Positions 8,621 through 16,234 of a stretch of 64,000 nucleotides of DNA are shown one piece after another (positions within the stretch are counted from its first letter, which is position 1; each line of letters opens with the position of its first letter). This DNA is from Bacillus sp. HMF5848 (GTDB lineage: Bacteria; Bacillota; Bacilli; Bacillales; HMF5848), in the NCBI RefSeq assembly GCF_003944835.1, contig NZ_RWIV01000001.1, positions 442,001-506,000 on the forward strand, given 5' to 3'. The position numbers were made by a program, and so were the translations under genes. The notes below the pieces were generated by a model. That model was not told the DNA's origin, ran no database searches, and saw only the letters and a list, made by a program, of their open reading frames with translations.

Positions 8621-8716
8621 AAAAACGTACATGCCTCTGTATTCCAGCCTACACAATTCCAATGGAAACTTACGTCCTAATCTTCATCGCGTTAGCAACC
8701 TCTTCAAACACAAAAA

Positions 8717-8756
8717 GGCACCTGCAGTAGATTGCAGATGCCAATGGATTTTTTAT
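8717..8756 (+). terminator. Probable terminator after the DCC-family gene
   Basis: GGCACCTGCA and TGCAGATGCC form a 10-bp stem with one mismatch; a T-rich tract (ATTTTTTAT) starts a few bases later. It lies about 100 bases after the stop. Confidence 0.55.
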
Positions 8757-8777
8757 ATTTATAGGATATCCCAGTTT

Positions 8778-8984
8778 GCCGTCATTCAGTAGGTTAAAAA
8801 AACCAGTAAAGTTAGGTGGGTTTCTGCAGCATATGTTCAGCGATCCTTTGATCGTTTTTGAAAAAAGGCGTGGCGTCCAATATGCGATGTAAGAATCCCG
8901 AGTGAATCTTAGGTTTTTAACTTTATGTGAATCACGCACAACCGAGAAGGTTATGTCGGGGTTGGTAGTTTGTTAATCCCGATG
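8778..8984. ncRNA. Structured non-coding module, tandem copy A
   Basis: No coding frame, but a sequence strongly similar to the next 200 bases. Shared blocks in order are GCCGTC, AGGTTAAAAA, GTGGGTTTCTGCAGC, GCGATCCT, TGGCGTCCA, AGAATCCC, GGTTTTTAACTTT and CGAGAAG. GTTAAAAA (8793-8800) can pair with TTTTTAAC (8914-8921) to close a domain of about 130 bases, GGGTTTC can pair with GAATCCC inside it, and CGATC/GATCG forms a local hairpin. I do not recognise the family. The strand is not certain; plus is slightly favoured because flanking genes are on plus. Confidence 0.5.
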
Positions 8985-8985
8985 A

Positions 8986-9165
8986 GCCGTCAGTTCATTA
9001 GGTTAAAAACGCATGAAAGCTAAGTGGGTTTCTGCAGCGCTACTTGTCGCGATCCTCATATAGAGGCCTGGCGTCCATAGCGTCATCTTAGAATCCCTTG
9101 ATATAAATGTTGGTTTTTAACTTTGTGTGAACTGCGTACACTCGAGAAGCTTGCTTACCTCGTTG
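8986..9165. ncRNA. Structured non-coding module, tandem copy B
   Basis: Second copy, offset by about 208 bases from copy A. The closing stem is perfect here (GTTAAAAAC at 9002-9010 with GTTTTTAAC at 9113-9121), GGGTTTC/GAATCCC is kept, and the apical hairpin has a different sequence (CCTC/GAGG instead of CGATC/GATCG), which looks like compensatory change. It lies upstream of the dagK promoter region. Function unknown. Confidence 0.5.
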
Positions 9166-9232
9166 ACAATTCTTATTTTACATAACTATTCATAGCTTTT
9201 AAATAGGGGACTACTGGAAGTGTATCTAAAAA

Positions 9233-9259
9233 TTGCTTACTGACGTACTATCATATAAT
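9233..9259 (+). promoter_or_regulatory. Candidate dagK promoter
   Basis: TTGCTT (9233-9238) and TATAAT (9254-9259) with a 15-base spacer, 38 bases before the dagK start. The spacer is shorter than ideal. Confidence 0.4.
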
Positions 9260-9296
9260 ATGATAAATAGAACTTACAGATGGGGACGGATTCGGT

Positions 9297-10205
9297 ATGA
9301 AAAAGGCGAGAATTATATATAATCCTACGTCGGGCCGTGAATTATTTAAAAAACAATTAGCAGATGTGTTAATTCATTTAGAGCGTGGAGGCTATGAAAC
9401 TAGCTGTCATGCGACAACAGGTGCTGGCGATGCGACACAAGCTGCTATTACAGCAGCTCGTCGTAGCTATGACCTTGTGATTGCAGCGGGAGGGGACGGA
9501 ACCATTAATGAGGTTATCAATGGCCTCGCAGAGCAACCACATCGCCCGTTGCTTGGTATTATTCCAGTTGGAACAACGAATGACTTTGCGCGTGCGATTG
9601 GCGTTCCTCGGACTATAGAGGGAGCTTGCAAGGTTATCACGGAAGGAAAACCCGTTCCGATTGACATTGGCCGTGTGAATGATCAATATTTTATTAACAT
9701 CGCTGGTGGTGGCCGACTCACGGAACTCACGTATGAAGTGCCAAGTAAACTCAAAACGGTGCTTGGACAGCTAGCTTACTATTTAAAAGGAATGGAGATT
9801 TTGCCATCCATTCGCCCGACGCATGTTAAAATTGAGTATGACGGCAAAGAATTTGAAGGCGAAATCATGCTGTTTCTCGTAGCAAATACAAATTCTGTCG
9901 GTGGTTTCGAGCGTTTGGCACCAGAGTCATCGCTAAATGACGGAATGTTTGACTTGCTGATTTTGAAAAAAACAAACTTAGCGGATTTTGTAAGAATTGC
10001 TTCACTTGCCTTACGTGGGGAGCATATTCATGATCCAAATATTCTTTACACGAAAGCAAACCGTATTAAAGTTCATGCAGAAGATAAAATGCAGCTAAAT
10101 CTAGATGGTGAATACGGTGGCCTGTTACCAGCCGAGTTTGTAAATTTATATCAGCACATACAAGTGTATGTGCCACATGAGCGCGTAAATGAGTTAATGA
10201 AGTAA
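9297..10205 (+). CDS. dagK: Diacylglycerol kinase DagK
   Basis: Soluble lipid kinase of 302 residues that phosphorylates diacylglycerol to phosphatidic acid for phospholipid recycling at the membrane. The DAGK catalytic domain opens with 'IIYNPTSGR', contains the nucleotide-binding GGDGT (65-69) and 'PLGIIPVGTTNDFARA', and ends with the usual beta-rich C-terminal domain ('NLDGEYGG'). Length and order match B. subtilis DagK (YerQ). In B. subtilis it sits next to yefA/rlmCD, as here. The ribosome binding site appears to be GGGG within 'TGGGGACGG' at 9281-9289, which is a fragment of the dispersed repeat. It ends before a hairpin terminator. Confidence 0.93.
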   Translation: MKKARIIYNPTSGRELFKKQLADVLIHLERGGYETSCHATTGAGDATQAAITAARRSYDLVIAAGGDGTINEVINGLAEQPHRPLLGIIPVGTTNDFARAIGVPRTIEGACKVITEGKPVPIDIGRVNDQYFINIAGGGRLTELTYEVPSKLKTVLGQLAYYLKGMEILPSIRPTHVKIEYDGKEFEGEIMLFLVANTNSVGGFERLAPESSLNDGMFDLLILKKTNLADFVRIASLALRGEHIHDPNILYTKANRIKVHAEDKMQLNLDGEYGGLLPAEFVNLYQHIQVYVPHERVNELMK

Positions 10206-10210
10206 ATGAA

Positions 10211-10240
10211 AGGGGCACTCGGTAGCGAGGGCTCCTTTTT
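10211..10240 (+). terminator. Terminator after dagK
   Basis: AGGGGCACTCG and CGAGGGCTCCT form an imperfect stem followed by five T, six bases after the dagK stop. Confidence 0.8.
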
Positions 10241-10367
10241 AGGCTAATAGGATAGTATAAGTGCAACTACAACTCTGTCTACAGCCAATGGGCGAGTTTT
10301 CTTTATGTAAGGTTGTAGTGTGTGGGGGTGCTATGCAGAAGTACGCCTCACTATATACAGCCCGTTT

Positions 10368-10394
10368 TTGCAAAGGCACATTTTATGGTACAAT
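10368..10394 (+). promoter_or_regulatory. Candidate extended -10 promoter of rlmCD
   Basis: TTGCAA at 10368-10373 and TGGTACAAT at 10386-10394, an extended -10 (TGn plus TACAAT), 35 bases before the preferred rlmCD start. Confidence 0.5.
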
Positions 10395-10428
10395 TCTTTT
10401 CAGCGATATTAGAGGGACGTGGATACAT

Positions 10429-11796
10429 ATGAGCTCGGCAATAGAAAAAAATCAACAATATACTTTAACATTCGAGGATTTAACACATGATGGGGCAGGT
10501 GTCGGGAAAATTGACGGCTTTCCTGTGTTTGTCCCAAACGCCTTACCAGGTGAACGAGGTCAAGTGAAAATAATAAAAGTGAAAAAAGGCTACGCCTTCG
10601 GTCGCCTCTTACAGCTTGATGAGGAAAGCCCGGATCGTGTCGAGGCTCCTTGTCCAATATATAAGCAATGTGGTGGCTGTCAGCTGCAGCACATGAGTTA
10701 TGAAGGGCAACTGAAAGCAAAGCATAAACAAGTAGTCGAAGTGCTTGCTCGGATTGGAAAAATAAATGACGTGACCGTACACCAAGTATTGGGCATGAAA
10801 GATCCTTGGCGTTACCGCAACAAAGCCCAAGTACCAGTGGCAGATCGTGAAGGCGGACTAGTAGCGGGATTTTACCAAAAGCGCAGCCACGACATTATTG
10901 ATATGCAGCAATGCTTAATTCAGCAGTCGACAAATGATGAGGTTGTCCAAGTGGTGCGAAGTATTTGTGAAAAATACGGAGTCCGTGCATATGATGAGGC
11001 ATCGCACCGCGGTGTGTTACGTCACATCATGGCTCGATATGGCGCAGTAACAGGCGAAACAATGGTTGTACTTGTGACAAGAACAGCTGATTTACCTCAT
11101 AAAAAGAAGATTGTTGAAGAAATTGTAGCGGCGTTGCCACAAGTGAAGTCTGTTGTGCAAAATGTCAACACAAAACGCACGAATGTTATCTTTGGAGATG
11201 AAACAAGGGTGCTATGGGGCGAAGAATATATTTACGATTATATTGGCGATATCAAATTTGCCATTTCAGCCCGTTCGTTTTACCAAGTCAATCCTGAACA
11301 AACAAAAGTGCTGTACGATAAGGCTTTAGAATATGCTAATTTGAGCGCAGAAGATTCTGTTATAGATGCTTATTGTGGTATCGGTACAATTTCCTTATTT
11401 TTAGCGCAACAAGCAAAGCATGTTTACGGAGTAGAAATAGTGCCAGAAGCAATTGAAGACGCGAAAAGAAATGCGGAACTGAACGGATTGGCAGAGCGAG
11501 TTACCTTTGAAGTTGGCGAAGCCGAGGCTGTCATCCCAAACTGGTACAAGCAAGGTGTAGGGGCAGATGTCATAGTAGTTGATCCACCTCGCAAAGGCTG
11601 CGACGAAGCTCTGTTACAAACAATCATCGACATGAAACCAAAGCGTGTCGTGTATGTATCCTGTAACCCAGCCACCTTGGCCCGTGACTTACGAGTGCTA
11701 GAGGATGGAGGATTCAAAACGGTCGAAGTACAGCCGGTCGACATGTTTCCGCATACGACGCACTGCGAAGTCGTAGCAAAACTTGAACTGAAATGA
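10429..11796 (+). CDS. rlmCD: 23S rRNA (uracil-C5)-methyltransferase RlmCD
   Basis: RumA/TrmA-family enzyme of 455 residues that methylates uridines in 23S rRNA using S-adenosylmethionine. An N-terminal TRAM RNA-binding domain (about 5-65) precedes a four-cysteine iron-sulfur site (Cys75, Cys81, Cys84, Cys162). The methyltransferase domain has '[12 protein letters not shown]' (SAM binding), 'VVDPPRKGC' and the catalytic '[11 protein letters not shown]'. Gram-positive bacteria have this dual-specific enzyme in place of separate RlmC and RlmD. ATG 10429 fits the conserved N-terminus and the promoter. The longer open frame from 10261 contains no conserved sequence. A truncated, decayed copy of its 3' end lies at 13465-13504. 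Confidence 0.92.
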   Translation: MSSAIEKNQQYTLTFEDLTHDGAGVGKIDGFPVFVPNALPGERGQVKIIKVKKGYAFGRLLQLDEESPDRVEAPCPIYKQCGGCQLQHMSYEGQLKAKHKQVVEVLARIGKINDVTVHQVLGMKDPWRYRNKAQVPVADREGGLVAGFYQKRSHDIIDMQQCLIQQSTNDEVVQVVRSICEKYGVRAYDEASHRGVLRHIMARYGAVTGETMVVLVTRTADLPHKKKIVEEIVAALPQVKSVVQNVNTKRTNVIFGDETRVLWGEEYIYDYIGDIKFAISARSFYQVNPEQTKVLYDKALEYANLSAEDSVIDAYCGIGTISLFLAQQAKHVYGVEIVPEAIEDAKRNAELNGLAERVTFEVGEAEAVIPNWYKQGVGADVIVVDPPRKGCDEALLQTIIDMKPKRVVYVSCNPATLARDLRVLEDGGFKTVEVQPVDMFPHTTHCEVVAKLELK

Positions 11797-11810
11797 ATTA
11801 AATAGGCCTT

Positions 11811-11993
11811 GGCAGTATGGGGACGGTTCTCATACTGCCTTCTGTAATTCCCCTGCATGGAGCTTGTCAATAGTTACTGCTGTAGGAGTAGAGCTCACAA
11901 CTTCCGCCTTTTTAATATTACTTATTACATTAATTAACTACCGAACAGATATCTAATCAAACGTTTGTTTAGATATTTGTTCGGTTTTTTAAT
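11811..11993 (+). repeat. Composite repeat A, copy 1
   Basis: Begins 14 bases after the rlmCD stop with the hairpin GGCAGTATG / CATACTGCC around the loop GGGACGGTTCT. A conserved middle follows, then a strong hairpin CCGAACAGATATCTAATC / GTTTAGATATTTGTTCGG with T6. It probably terminates rlmCD transcription. The same layout recurs at about 15962, 18212, 27641 and 53254. Confidence 0.9.
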
Positions 11994-12090
11994 AGATTTT
12001 TGTCTAGATGAACTAATGACACGCTAATCTCTTTTTTAAATATCACATTAAATAATATTACAAGCAGTTATGTAATATGTTGGTTAATTC

Positions 12091-12132
12091 TGCTAGCGCT
12101 TTGATACTTTATCCTAGCAGGGATCAGGCCCC
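12091..12132 (+). repeat. Repeat B, copy 1
   Basis: TGCTAG-17 bases-CTAGCA followed by GGGATCAGGCCCC; one of eleven copies in the window, all in the same orientation. About 75 bases upstream of the GGDEF gene start. Confidence 0.85.
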
Positions 12133-12208
12133 AAATCATGTGATATAATTAGTACAACCTAATTGAAAAACTATTTTGATCTAATAAGAAATGGTGGAGG
12201 AACAAAAC

Positions 12209-13318
12209 ATGCAGTATCTTGTTCAATTTCAAATTAATATTTTTGCATTAATGATTTTGATAGTACTCTATCTATTTATTAGAATGAGATCAAAAATAGA
12301 GAGTTTTGGTAAAATGCTATTGAGGATGATTTTGATAGCAAGTGCGGTTGCAATCGTCATAGAACCTTTAACCTGGATATTTGATGGGATGCAATTCGTT
12401 GGTGCATTTTTTCTTGAGTATCTTACTAATTTTATTTTGTTTATGATGGGACCTCTATTAGGTGGTTTAATGTTAGCATATGTTGATTATTGTATTTTTA
12501 AGGATCCAAAACGTATATTGAAGAGAAGGTTTTATCAGGATGTGAGTATTCTCACTTTTGCAGCCTTAATTGTTAATATATTTTATCCGTTTTATTTTCA
12601 CGTAAATCCTGTTACGAACAGTTTTAGTAGTGGAGAGTATAAATGGATTCATTATGTAGTTCTCGCAAGTCTATATATCTACATGTTATTCTTTGTAATA
12701 AAGAATAGAAAAAGAACTAAACTTTATATTGTGAGTATATTTGTATTGTTTTTTATGCTGCCTATCATTGGAATGCTAGTTCAGTTAATTGATTCAAAAT
12801 TATATTTTTCATGGACATCCATTGTATTGGGGATTTTGGTAGCGTATATTTTTTTAGAAACTTCATCGACTGAGGTAGACTATCTAACCAAAGTATACAA
12901 TCGACATAGTTATGAATCATATTTAAAACACCTAATAGAAACGGATAAAAAATTTGCCGTAATTTTTATTGATATAGATAAATTTAAAGATATAAATGAT
13001 CAACATGGGCACGACATTGGAGATCAAGTACTCATAGTGTTTGCTCAAGTTTTGGGAAAAGTGTTTCATTCTAATTCTTTAGTTTTCAGGCTTGGGGGAG
13101 ATGAATTTATTGTCGTGGTGGAATCTACGGATACAAATGCGGATTATTACATCTCGAAAATTCAAGCTCTTCTAAAAGATAATCCTTTAAAGTATATGAA
13201 CCAACTTAGATTTAGTTATGGGTGCCAACAATATTCAGAAAAAATGACCATTGATGAATTATACATTAAAGTAGATAAAGAAATGTATGCAAACAAACAT
13301 ACTGACAGAATAGGGTGA
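12209..13318 (+). CDS. Membrane-bound GGDEF-domain protein (probable diguanylate cyclase)
   Basis: 369 residues with about seven membrane segments in the first 220, then a GGDEF domain that starts at 'VDYLTKVYNRHSYE'. The 'IDIDKFKDINDQHGHDIGD' block and the active-site motif GGDEF (296-300) are intact, so synthesis of cyclic di-GMP is likely. No RxxD inhibitory site precedes the motif. The sensor part is not a family I can name. ATG 12209 is chosen since GGTGGAGG ends eight bases upstream; the frame also opens at ATG 12191. Part of this gene has a decayed second copy at 42440-42590. Confidence 0.85.
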   Translation: MQYLVQFQINIFALMILIVLYLFIRMRSKIESFGKMLLRMILIASAVAIVIEPLTWIFDGMQFVGAFFLEYLTNFILFMMGPLLGGLMLAYVDYCIFKDPKRILKRRFYQDVSILTFAALIVNIFYPFYFHVNPVTNSFSSGEYKWIHYVVLASLYIYMLFFVIKNRKRTKLYIVSIFVLFFMLPIIGMLVQLIDSKLYFSWTSIVLGILVAYIFLETSSTEVDYLTKVYNRHSYESYLKHLIETDKKFAVIFIDIDKFKDINDQHGHDIGDQVLIVFAQVLGKVFHSNSLVFRLGGDEFIVVVESTDTNADYYISKIQALLKDNPLKYMNQLRFSYGCQQYSEKMTIDELYIKVDKEMYANKHTDRIG

Positions 13319-13361
13319 AGGATTGATGTCTCCATTAGATTCTGACACAATGCCCTCCTAA

Positions 13362-13465
13362 GAGCGGTGTAATAATCCATGTCCTTGTGGTATTGGAAAC
13401 AAGTATACTAGTACCGCAACGCAAAATTATTATTTCGCGTTTCATTATCATAATTCTATATCAAA
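13362..13465 (+). pseudogene. Remnant with SEC-C-like motif
   Basis: The frame from 13362 encodes 'ERCNNPCPCGIGNKYT', close to the zinc-binding SEC-C motif (PCPCGSGKKYK) found at the end of SecA and in small cytosolic proteins. An in-frame stop lies just upstream and nothing else of the gene is visible. It runs directly into the rlmCD remnant. Low confidence because only about fifteen residues are informative. Confidence 0.35.
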
Positions 13466-13504
13466 ACGCATTGCGAAGTTGTAGCAACACTTGAACTGAA
13501 ATGA
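13465..13504 (+). pseudogene. Duplicated 3' end of an rlmCD-like gene
   Basis: Encodes 'HCEVVATLELK' and a stop, against '[11 protein letters not shown]' at the end of rlmCD (11761-11796). The similarity continues through the intergenic bases into the repeat hairpin, so gene end and terminator were copied as one block. No upstream portion remains. Confidence 0.7.
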
Positions 13505-13518
13505 AATAAATAGACCTT

Positions 13519-13552
13519 GGCAGTATGGGAATGATTCTCATACTGCTATTTT
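13519..13552 (+). terminator. Terminator derived from the repeat A hairpin
   Basis: GCAGTATG and CATACTGC form a perfect 8-bp stem around GGAATGATTCT, followed by TATTTTTT. It is the same hairpin as at 11811 but with a T-run directly behind the stem, showing the repeat hairpin can form a terminator. Confidence 0.75.
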
Positions 13553-13752
13553 TTGTATCATCACAATCAATATAAAGGCTCTAAAATTTATTAGGTGATG
13601 ACCGAACAACGTTATTTTTCATTTTTACATTTTTAATAAACATTCTCAAAGACTAACTAAGTTCGCAGTACCCTATTACTCAATTAAAGAAATAAATGGT
13701 AAAATTAGGTGGTGAACTAATAGTATTAAAAGCAAATATGGAGGTTTTTATA

Positions 13753-14055
13753 TTGAAGCAATTGATAGGAAATATAGTTGAATTTAGGGATGAACGAGGG
13801 TGGAAACCGTATCATAACGAGAAAGACTTGGCTATATCAATTTCATTGGAAGCGAACGAACTACTAGAGAACTTTCAATGGAAAAGTAGTGAAGAAGCAA
13901 TACAATCATCAGCCCAAAATATTAAAGAAGAAATGGCAGATATTCTAATATATCTTTTACAGTTAGCGGACAAAATGGAAGTTGATTTGGAAGAAGAAGT
14001 ACATAAGAAAATGGAGAAAAATGCACTGAAATATCCTGTAAATATAAGTAAGTAG
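13753..14055 (+). CDS. MazG-like nucleotide pyrophosphohydrolase
   Basis: A 100-residue all-alpha protein with the metal-binding EXXE-EXXD pattern of the MazG/dUTPase-2 superfamily: Glu33/Glu36 in 'LEANELLENFQW' and Glu60/Asp63 in 'KEEMADIL'. Such small proteins hydrolyse nucleoside triphosphates to monophosphates, often house-cleaning modified nucleotides. TTG 13753 is preferred: GGAGG at 13740-13744 has nine-base spacing, and the resulting N-terminus 'MKQLIGNIVEFRDERGW' is typical. The frame extends upstream to 13696 without support. It stands alone between decayed sequence and repeats. Confidence 0.85.
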   Translation: MKQLIGNIVEFRDERGWKPYHNEKDLAISISLEANELLENFQWKSSEEAIQSSAQNIKEEMADILIYLLQLADKMEVDLEEEVHKKMEKNALKYPVNISK

Positions 14056-14591
14056 ATTTAAAAAGTCTTTGCAAAAATTTGTCATGGTGGGGTGCAGGCA
14101 AGATACTTGGTTGCATTTTTATATGCTTGCATAACTATACTTCTAATCTTAGGGAAAAATGGAAATGTAAATATAACGTGTTTAACTATATCCATTTTAA
14201 GCTGAATAAATCAGTTGTAATTATCTGGCTATCAATATCTGTGAGAATTAGTTGTATGATAACTTTGCTAGCACTTTGATACTTTATCCTAGCAGGGTTA
14301 AGGCACCTTAATCTTTTTAATACTTTGTACAAAATATTAATCTTTTAGATAATACGTAGAATATAAAGTTCCTCTGCCATAAGTTACAACGTGGTTAGGG
14401 AATTTTTCTATTTGAAATTTTTCAATTCATGTGAGATATAATTATTATTAATCAATTCATAGAAAATATAAATTAATAGCGGTAAAACTAGCTGTTAAAT
14501 AGGAATTTGTCTCGAAGATAATGAGCATTTGTTCTTGTAGGCGCATTGAAACAGAACTACAGAAAATTTATATTATACGAGGAGAAAGAGA
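14056..14591. other. Intergenic stretch with one repeat B copy
   Basis: AT-rich, no convincing gene. Only the repeat B copy at 14266-14307 stands out. An A-rich segment with ACGAGGAGAAAG before 14592 supplies the next ribosome site. Confidence 0.5.
14266..14307 (+). repeat. Repeat B, copy 2
   Basis: TGCTAG...CTAGCA followed by GGGTTAAGGCACC, slightly diverged in the GGGGACAGG part. No gene abuts it closely. Confidence 0.85.
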
Positions 14592-15218
14592 ATGAGGGAG
14601 TTTAATATCGGCTCAATCGTGCCATTTGGCGGTTATCATTGGCGCATTCTTGATGTACAAGGTAATGCGGCCTTGATTATAACTGAATATATGATCGAAC
14701 AACACCCCTATAATAATTGCGCTGGTGATGTGACATGGGCTGACTGCTCGCTAAGAAAATATCTTAATGGTGAGTTTTATAACAATTTCACCGCGGCCGA
14801 ACAGTCAAGAATCATTGCGGTATTGAACAAAAACCACGACAATCAGTGGTACGGTTCAAGAGGAGGAGAAGATACTCGGGATTACATATTTCTTCTAAGT
14901 ATTGAAGAAGTAGTGTGTAAATATTTCGGTGACAGCAGTAAAAACCTTGAAAACCGCAGCGCCAAACAACGATACTGGTTTCAAAGGAAAGACAAAAACA
15001 ACAACAACCGAAGATCGACATTCGATGGGTATGTATGGTGGTGGTGGCTTCGGTCACCCGGGCGTGACAATAGAAGAGCCGTATATATCCACGGCGACGG
15101 CAATATAGGCATTCAGGGAAACGGCACCTTCCGCTATAGCAGCAACACGATTCACCCTTCAACAGGCGATAACAGCGGCGGTGTCCGTCCCGCTTTGTGG
15201 CTAAAACTCGAATTGTAA
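14592..15218 (+). CDS. DUF6273-type protein with C-type-lectin-like end
   Basis: 208 residues; cytoplasmic or soluble, no signal peptide. The C-terminal third has the pattern 'WWLRSPG', 'AVYIHGDGNIGIQGNG' and 'GGVRPALWLKL', typical of DUF6273 proteins that are common in Clostridia and share a lectin-like/FGE-like fold. The N-terminal part 'VPFGGYHWRILDVQG' also fits. Function is unknown. Base use is richer in GC (GGC, AGC, CGT codons) than neighbouring genes, which suggests acquisition from another Firmicute. AGGAGAAAG gives a good ribosome site for ATG 14592. The following flavin-binding gene is probably independent. Confidence 0.75.
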   Translation: MREFNIGSIVPFGGYHWRILDVQGNAALIITEYMIEQHPYNNCAGDVTWADCSLRKYLNGEFYNNFTAAEQSRIIAVLNKNHDNQWYGSRGGEDTRDYIFLLSIEEVVCKYFGDSSKNLENRSAKQRYWFQRKDKNNNNRRSTFDGYVWWWWLRSPGRDNRRAVYIHGDGNIGIQGNGTFRYSSNTIHPSTGDNSGGVRPALWLKLEL

Positions 15219-15295
15219 ATCTTTAATCACTTTTAAAAGTGATTTGACTATAATTACAGCATGAAAAAATAAATTTAAAAATGGAGAAATTTGAA

Positions 15296-15772
15296 ATGAG
15301 CAAATATGAAAATGCAATGAAACTTATGGAGGAACGTTGCGGAAATGGCAAAGAGGAGGTTATTGCCCTTGCGACAATATCACTATCTTCAAACGCTACT
15401 GGTAATCCTCGTCCTGCTGTCCGTATGGTATGCGCTTATTATGAAGACGGCGTATTTTATGTTTCTACGGACGCAAGAAAAAATAAAATGTTGCAAATTG
15501 AGAAGAACAACGAGGTTTCCGTGGGTGGTTTAGGTTGGTACTCTTTCCAAGGTACGGCTGAAAATCTCGGTTGGGTCAAGTACGAGAAGAATGCGGAAAT
15601 CAGAGCGAAATTTAAAAAAGTTTTCGATTGGTTCGATGAAGTTGGTGACGAAGACAATCCGAACTCAATCGTTTTACGTATCTCCCTCACAGAGGGTACG
15701 ATTACTGACAATGAAAGAAAATACGGGGAGCATCAGTATGAAATTGATTTTATGAATAAAACGGCGAAATAA
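15296..15772 (+). CDS. Pyridoxamine 5'-phosphate oxidase-like flavin-binding protein
   Basis: 158 residues of the split beta-barrel FMN-binding fold. 'PRPAVRMVCAYYEDGVFYVSTDARKNK' is the characteristic opening strand and phosphate-binding loop, followed by 'GTAENLGW' and 'YEIDFMNKTAK'. Members bind FMN or F420, and many have unknown substrates. ATG 15296 has GGAG nine bases upstream; the frame opens at 15281. A palindrome (ATCACTTTTAAAAGTGAT) lies just upstream at about 15227-15244. A weak terminator-like hairpin (CCAACA/TGTTGG plus T4) follows at 15812-15843. The neighbours do not suggest a pathway. Confidence 0.75.
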   Translation: MSKYENAMKLMEERCGNGKEEVIALATISLSSNATGNPRPAVRMVCAYYEDGVFYVSTDARKNKMLQIEKNNEVSVGGLGWYSFQGTAENLGWVKYEKNAEIRAKFKKVFDWFDEVGDEDNPNSIVLRISLTEGTITDNERKYGEHQYEIDFMNKTAK

Positions 15773-15865
15773 ATCCGTAAACAATAAGCAGTTTCTAACT
15801 TAGTTTTCTGAATCCAACATTAAGCAGTTTATTGTTGGGTTTTGGCGTATTTGAAAGGTGTTTAA

Positions 15866-15966
15866 AAAAGTTTAGTCTATTACTTGACACAAGCCTATGA
15901 TGAAATTGGATTATTAAAACCTGTAAAGGCCGATTTATTTATAGGATATAGAATGTATTCTGCAGA
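15866..15966 (+). pseudogene. MerR-family regulator remnant cut by repeat A
   Basis: The frame through 15896 encodes 'YDEIGLLKPVKAD', then 'GYRMYSAE', the classic wing/second-helix region of a MerR-type DNA-binding domain. It is preceded by a stop and its frame runs straight into composite repeat A at 15962. Only about 25 residues remain. Confidence 0.65.
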
Positions 15967-16140
15967 GCGGGGACGGTTCTCATGCTGCCATCTGCAGTTC
16001 CCTAGTGCTATTCATGTATCTATTGTTGCAGGAGTAGAGCTCACAACTTCCGCTTTTTGAGATATTACTTCATTACATTAAATAACCACCGAACAGATAT
16101 CTAATCAAACGTTTGTTTAGATATTTGTTCGGTTTTTTAT
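15962..16140 (+). repeat. Composite repeat A, copy 2
   Basis: GCAGAGCGGGGACGGTTCTC, conserved middle, then the CCGAACAGATATC / GATATTTGTTCGG hairpin with T6. Unlike other copies it follows a broken MerR gene rather than an intact stop codon. Confidence 0.9.
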
Positions 16141-16191
16141 GTTCCCTCAGACGAATGGTCCAGGGTATTTTGATAATTTGTGATATCACTC

Positions 16192-16232
16192 TGCTAGCAC
16201 TTTGATACTTTATCCTAGCGGGGGACAGGCAC
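16192..16232 (+). repeat. Repeat B, copy 3
   Basis: TGCTAGCACTTTGATACTTT then ATCCTAGCG GGGGACAGGCAC. Ends two bases before the glycosyltransferase stop. A degenerate partner hairpin (CCCTCAGACGAATGGTCC) precedes it at 16143. Confidence 0.85.
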
Positions 16233-16234
16233 TT

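Noticed and set aside
11424-11870. Reverse-strand 148-codon frame antisense to rlmCD
   Set aside because: Shadow of the rlmCD gene and the adjoining repeat; no ribosome site or similarity.
14592-15218. Complete diversity-generating retroelement
   Set aside because: No reverse transcriptase, accessory gene or template repeat is visible in the window.
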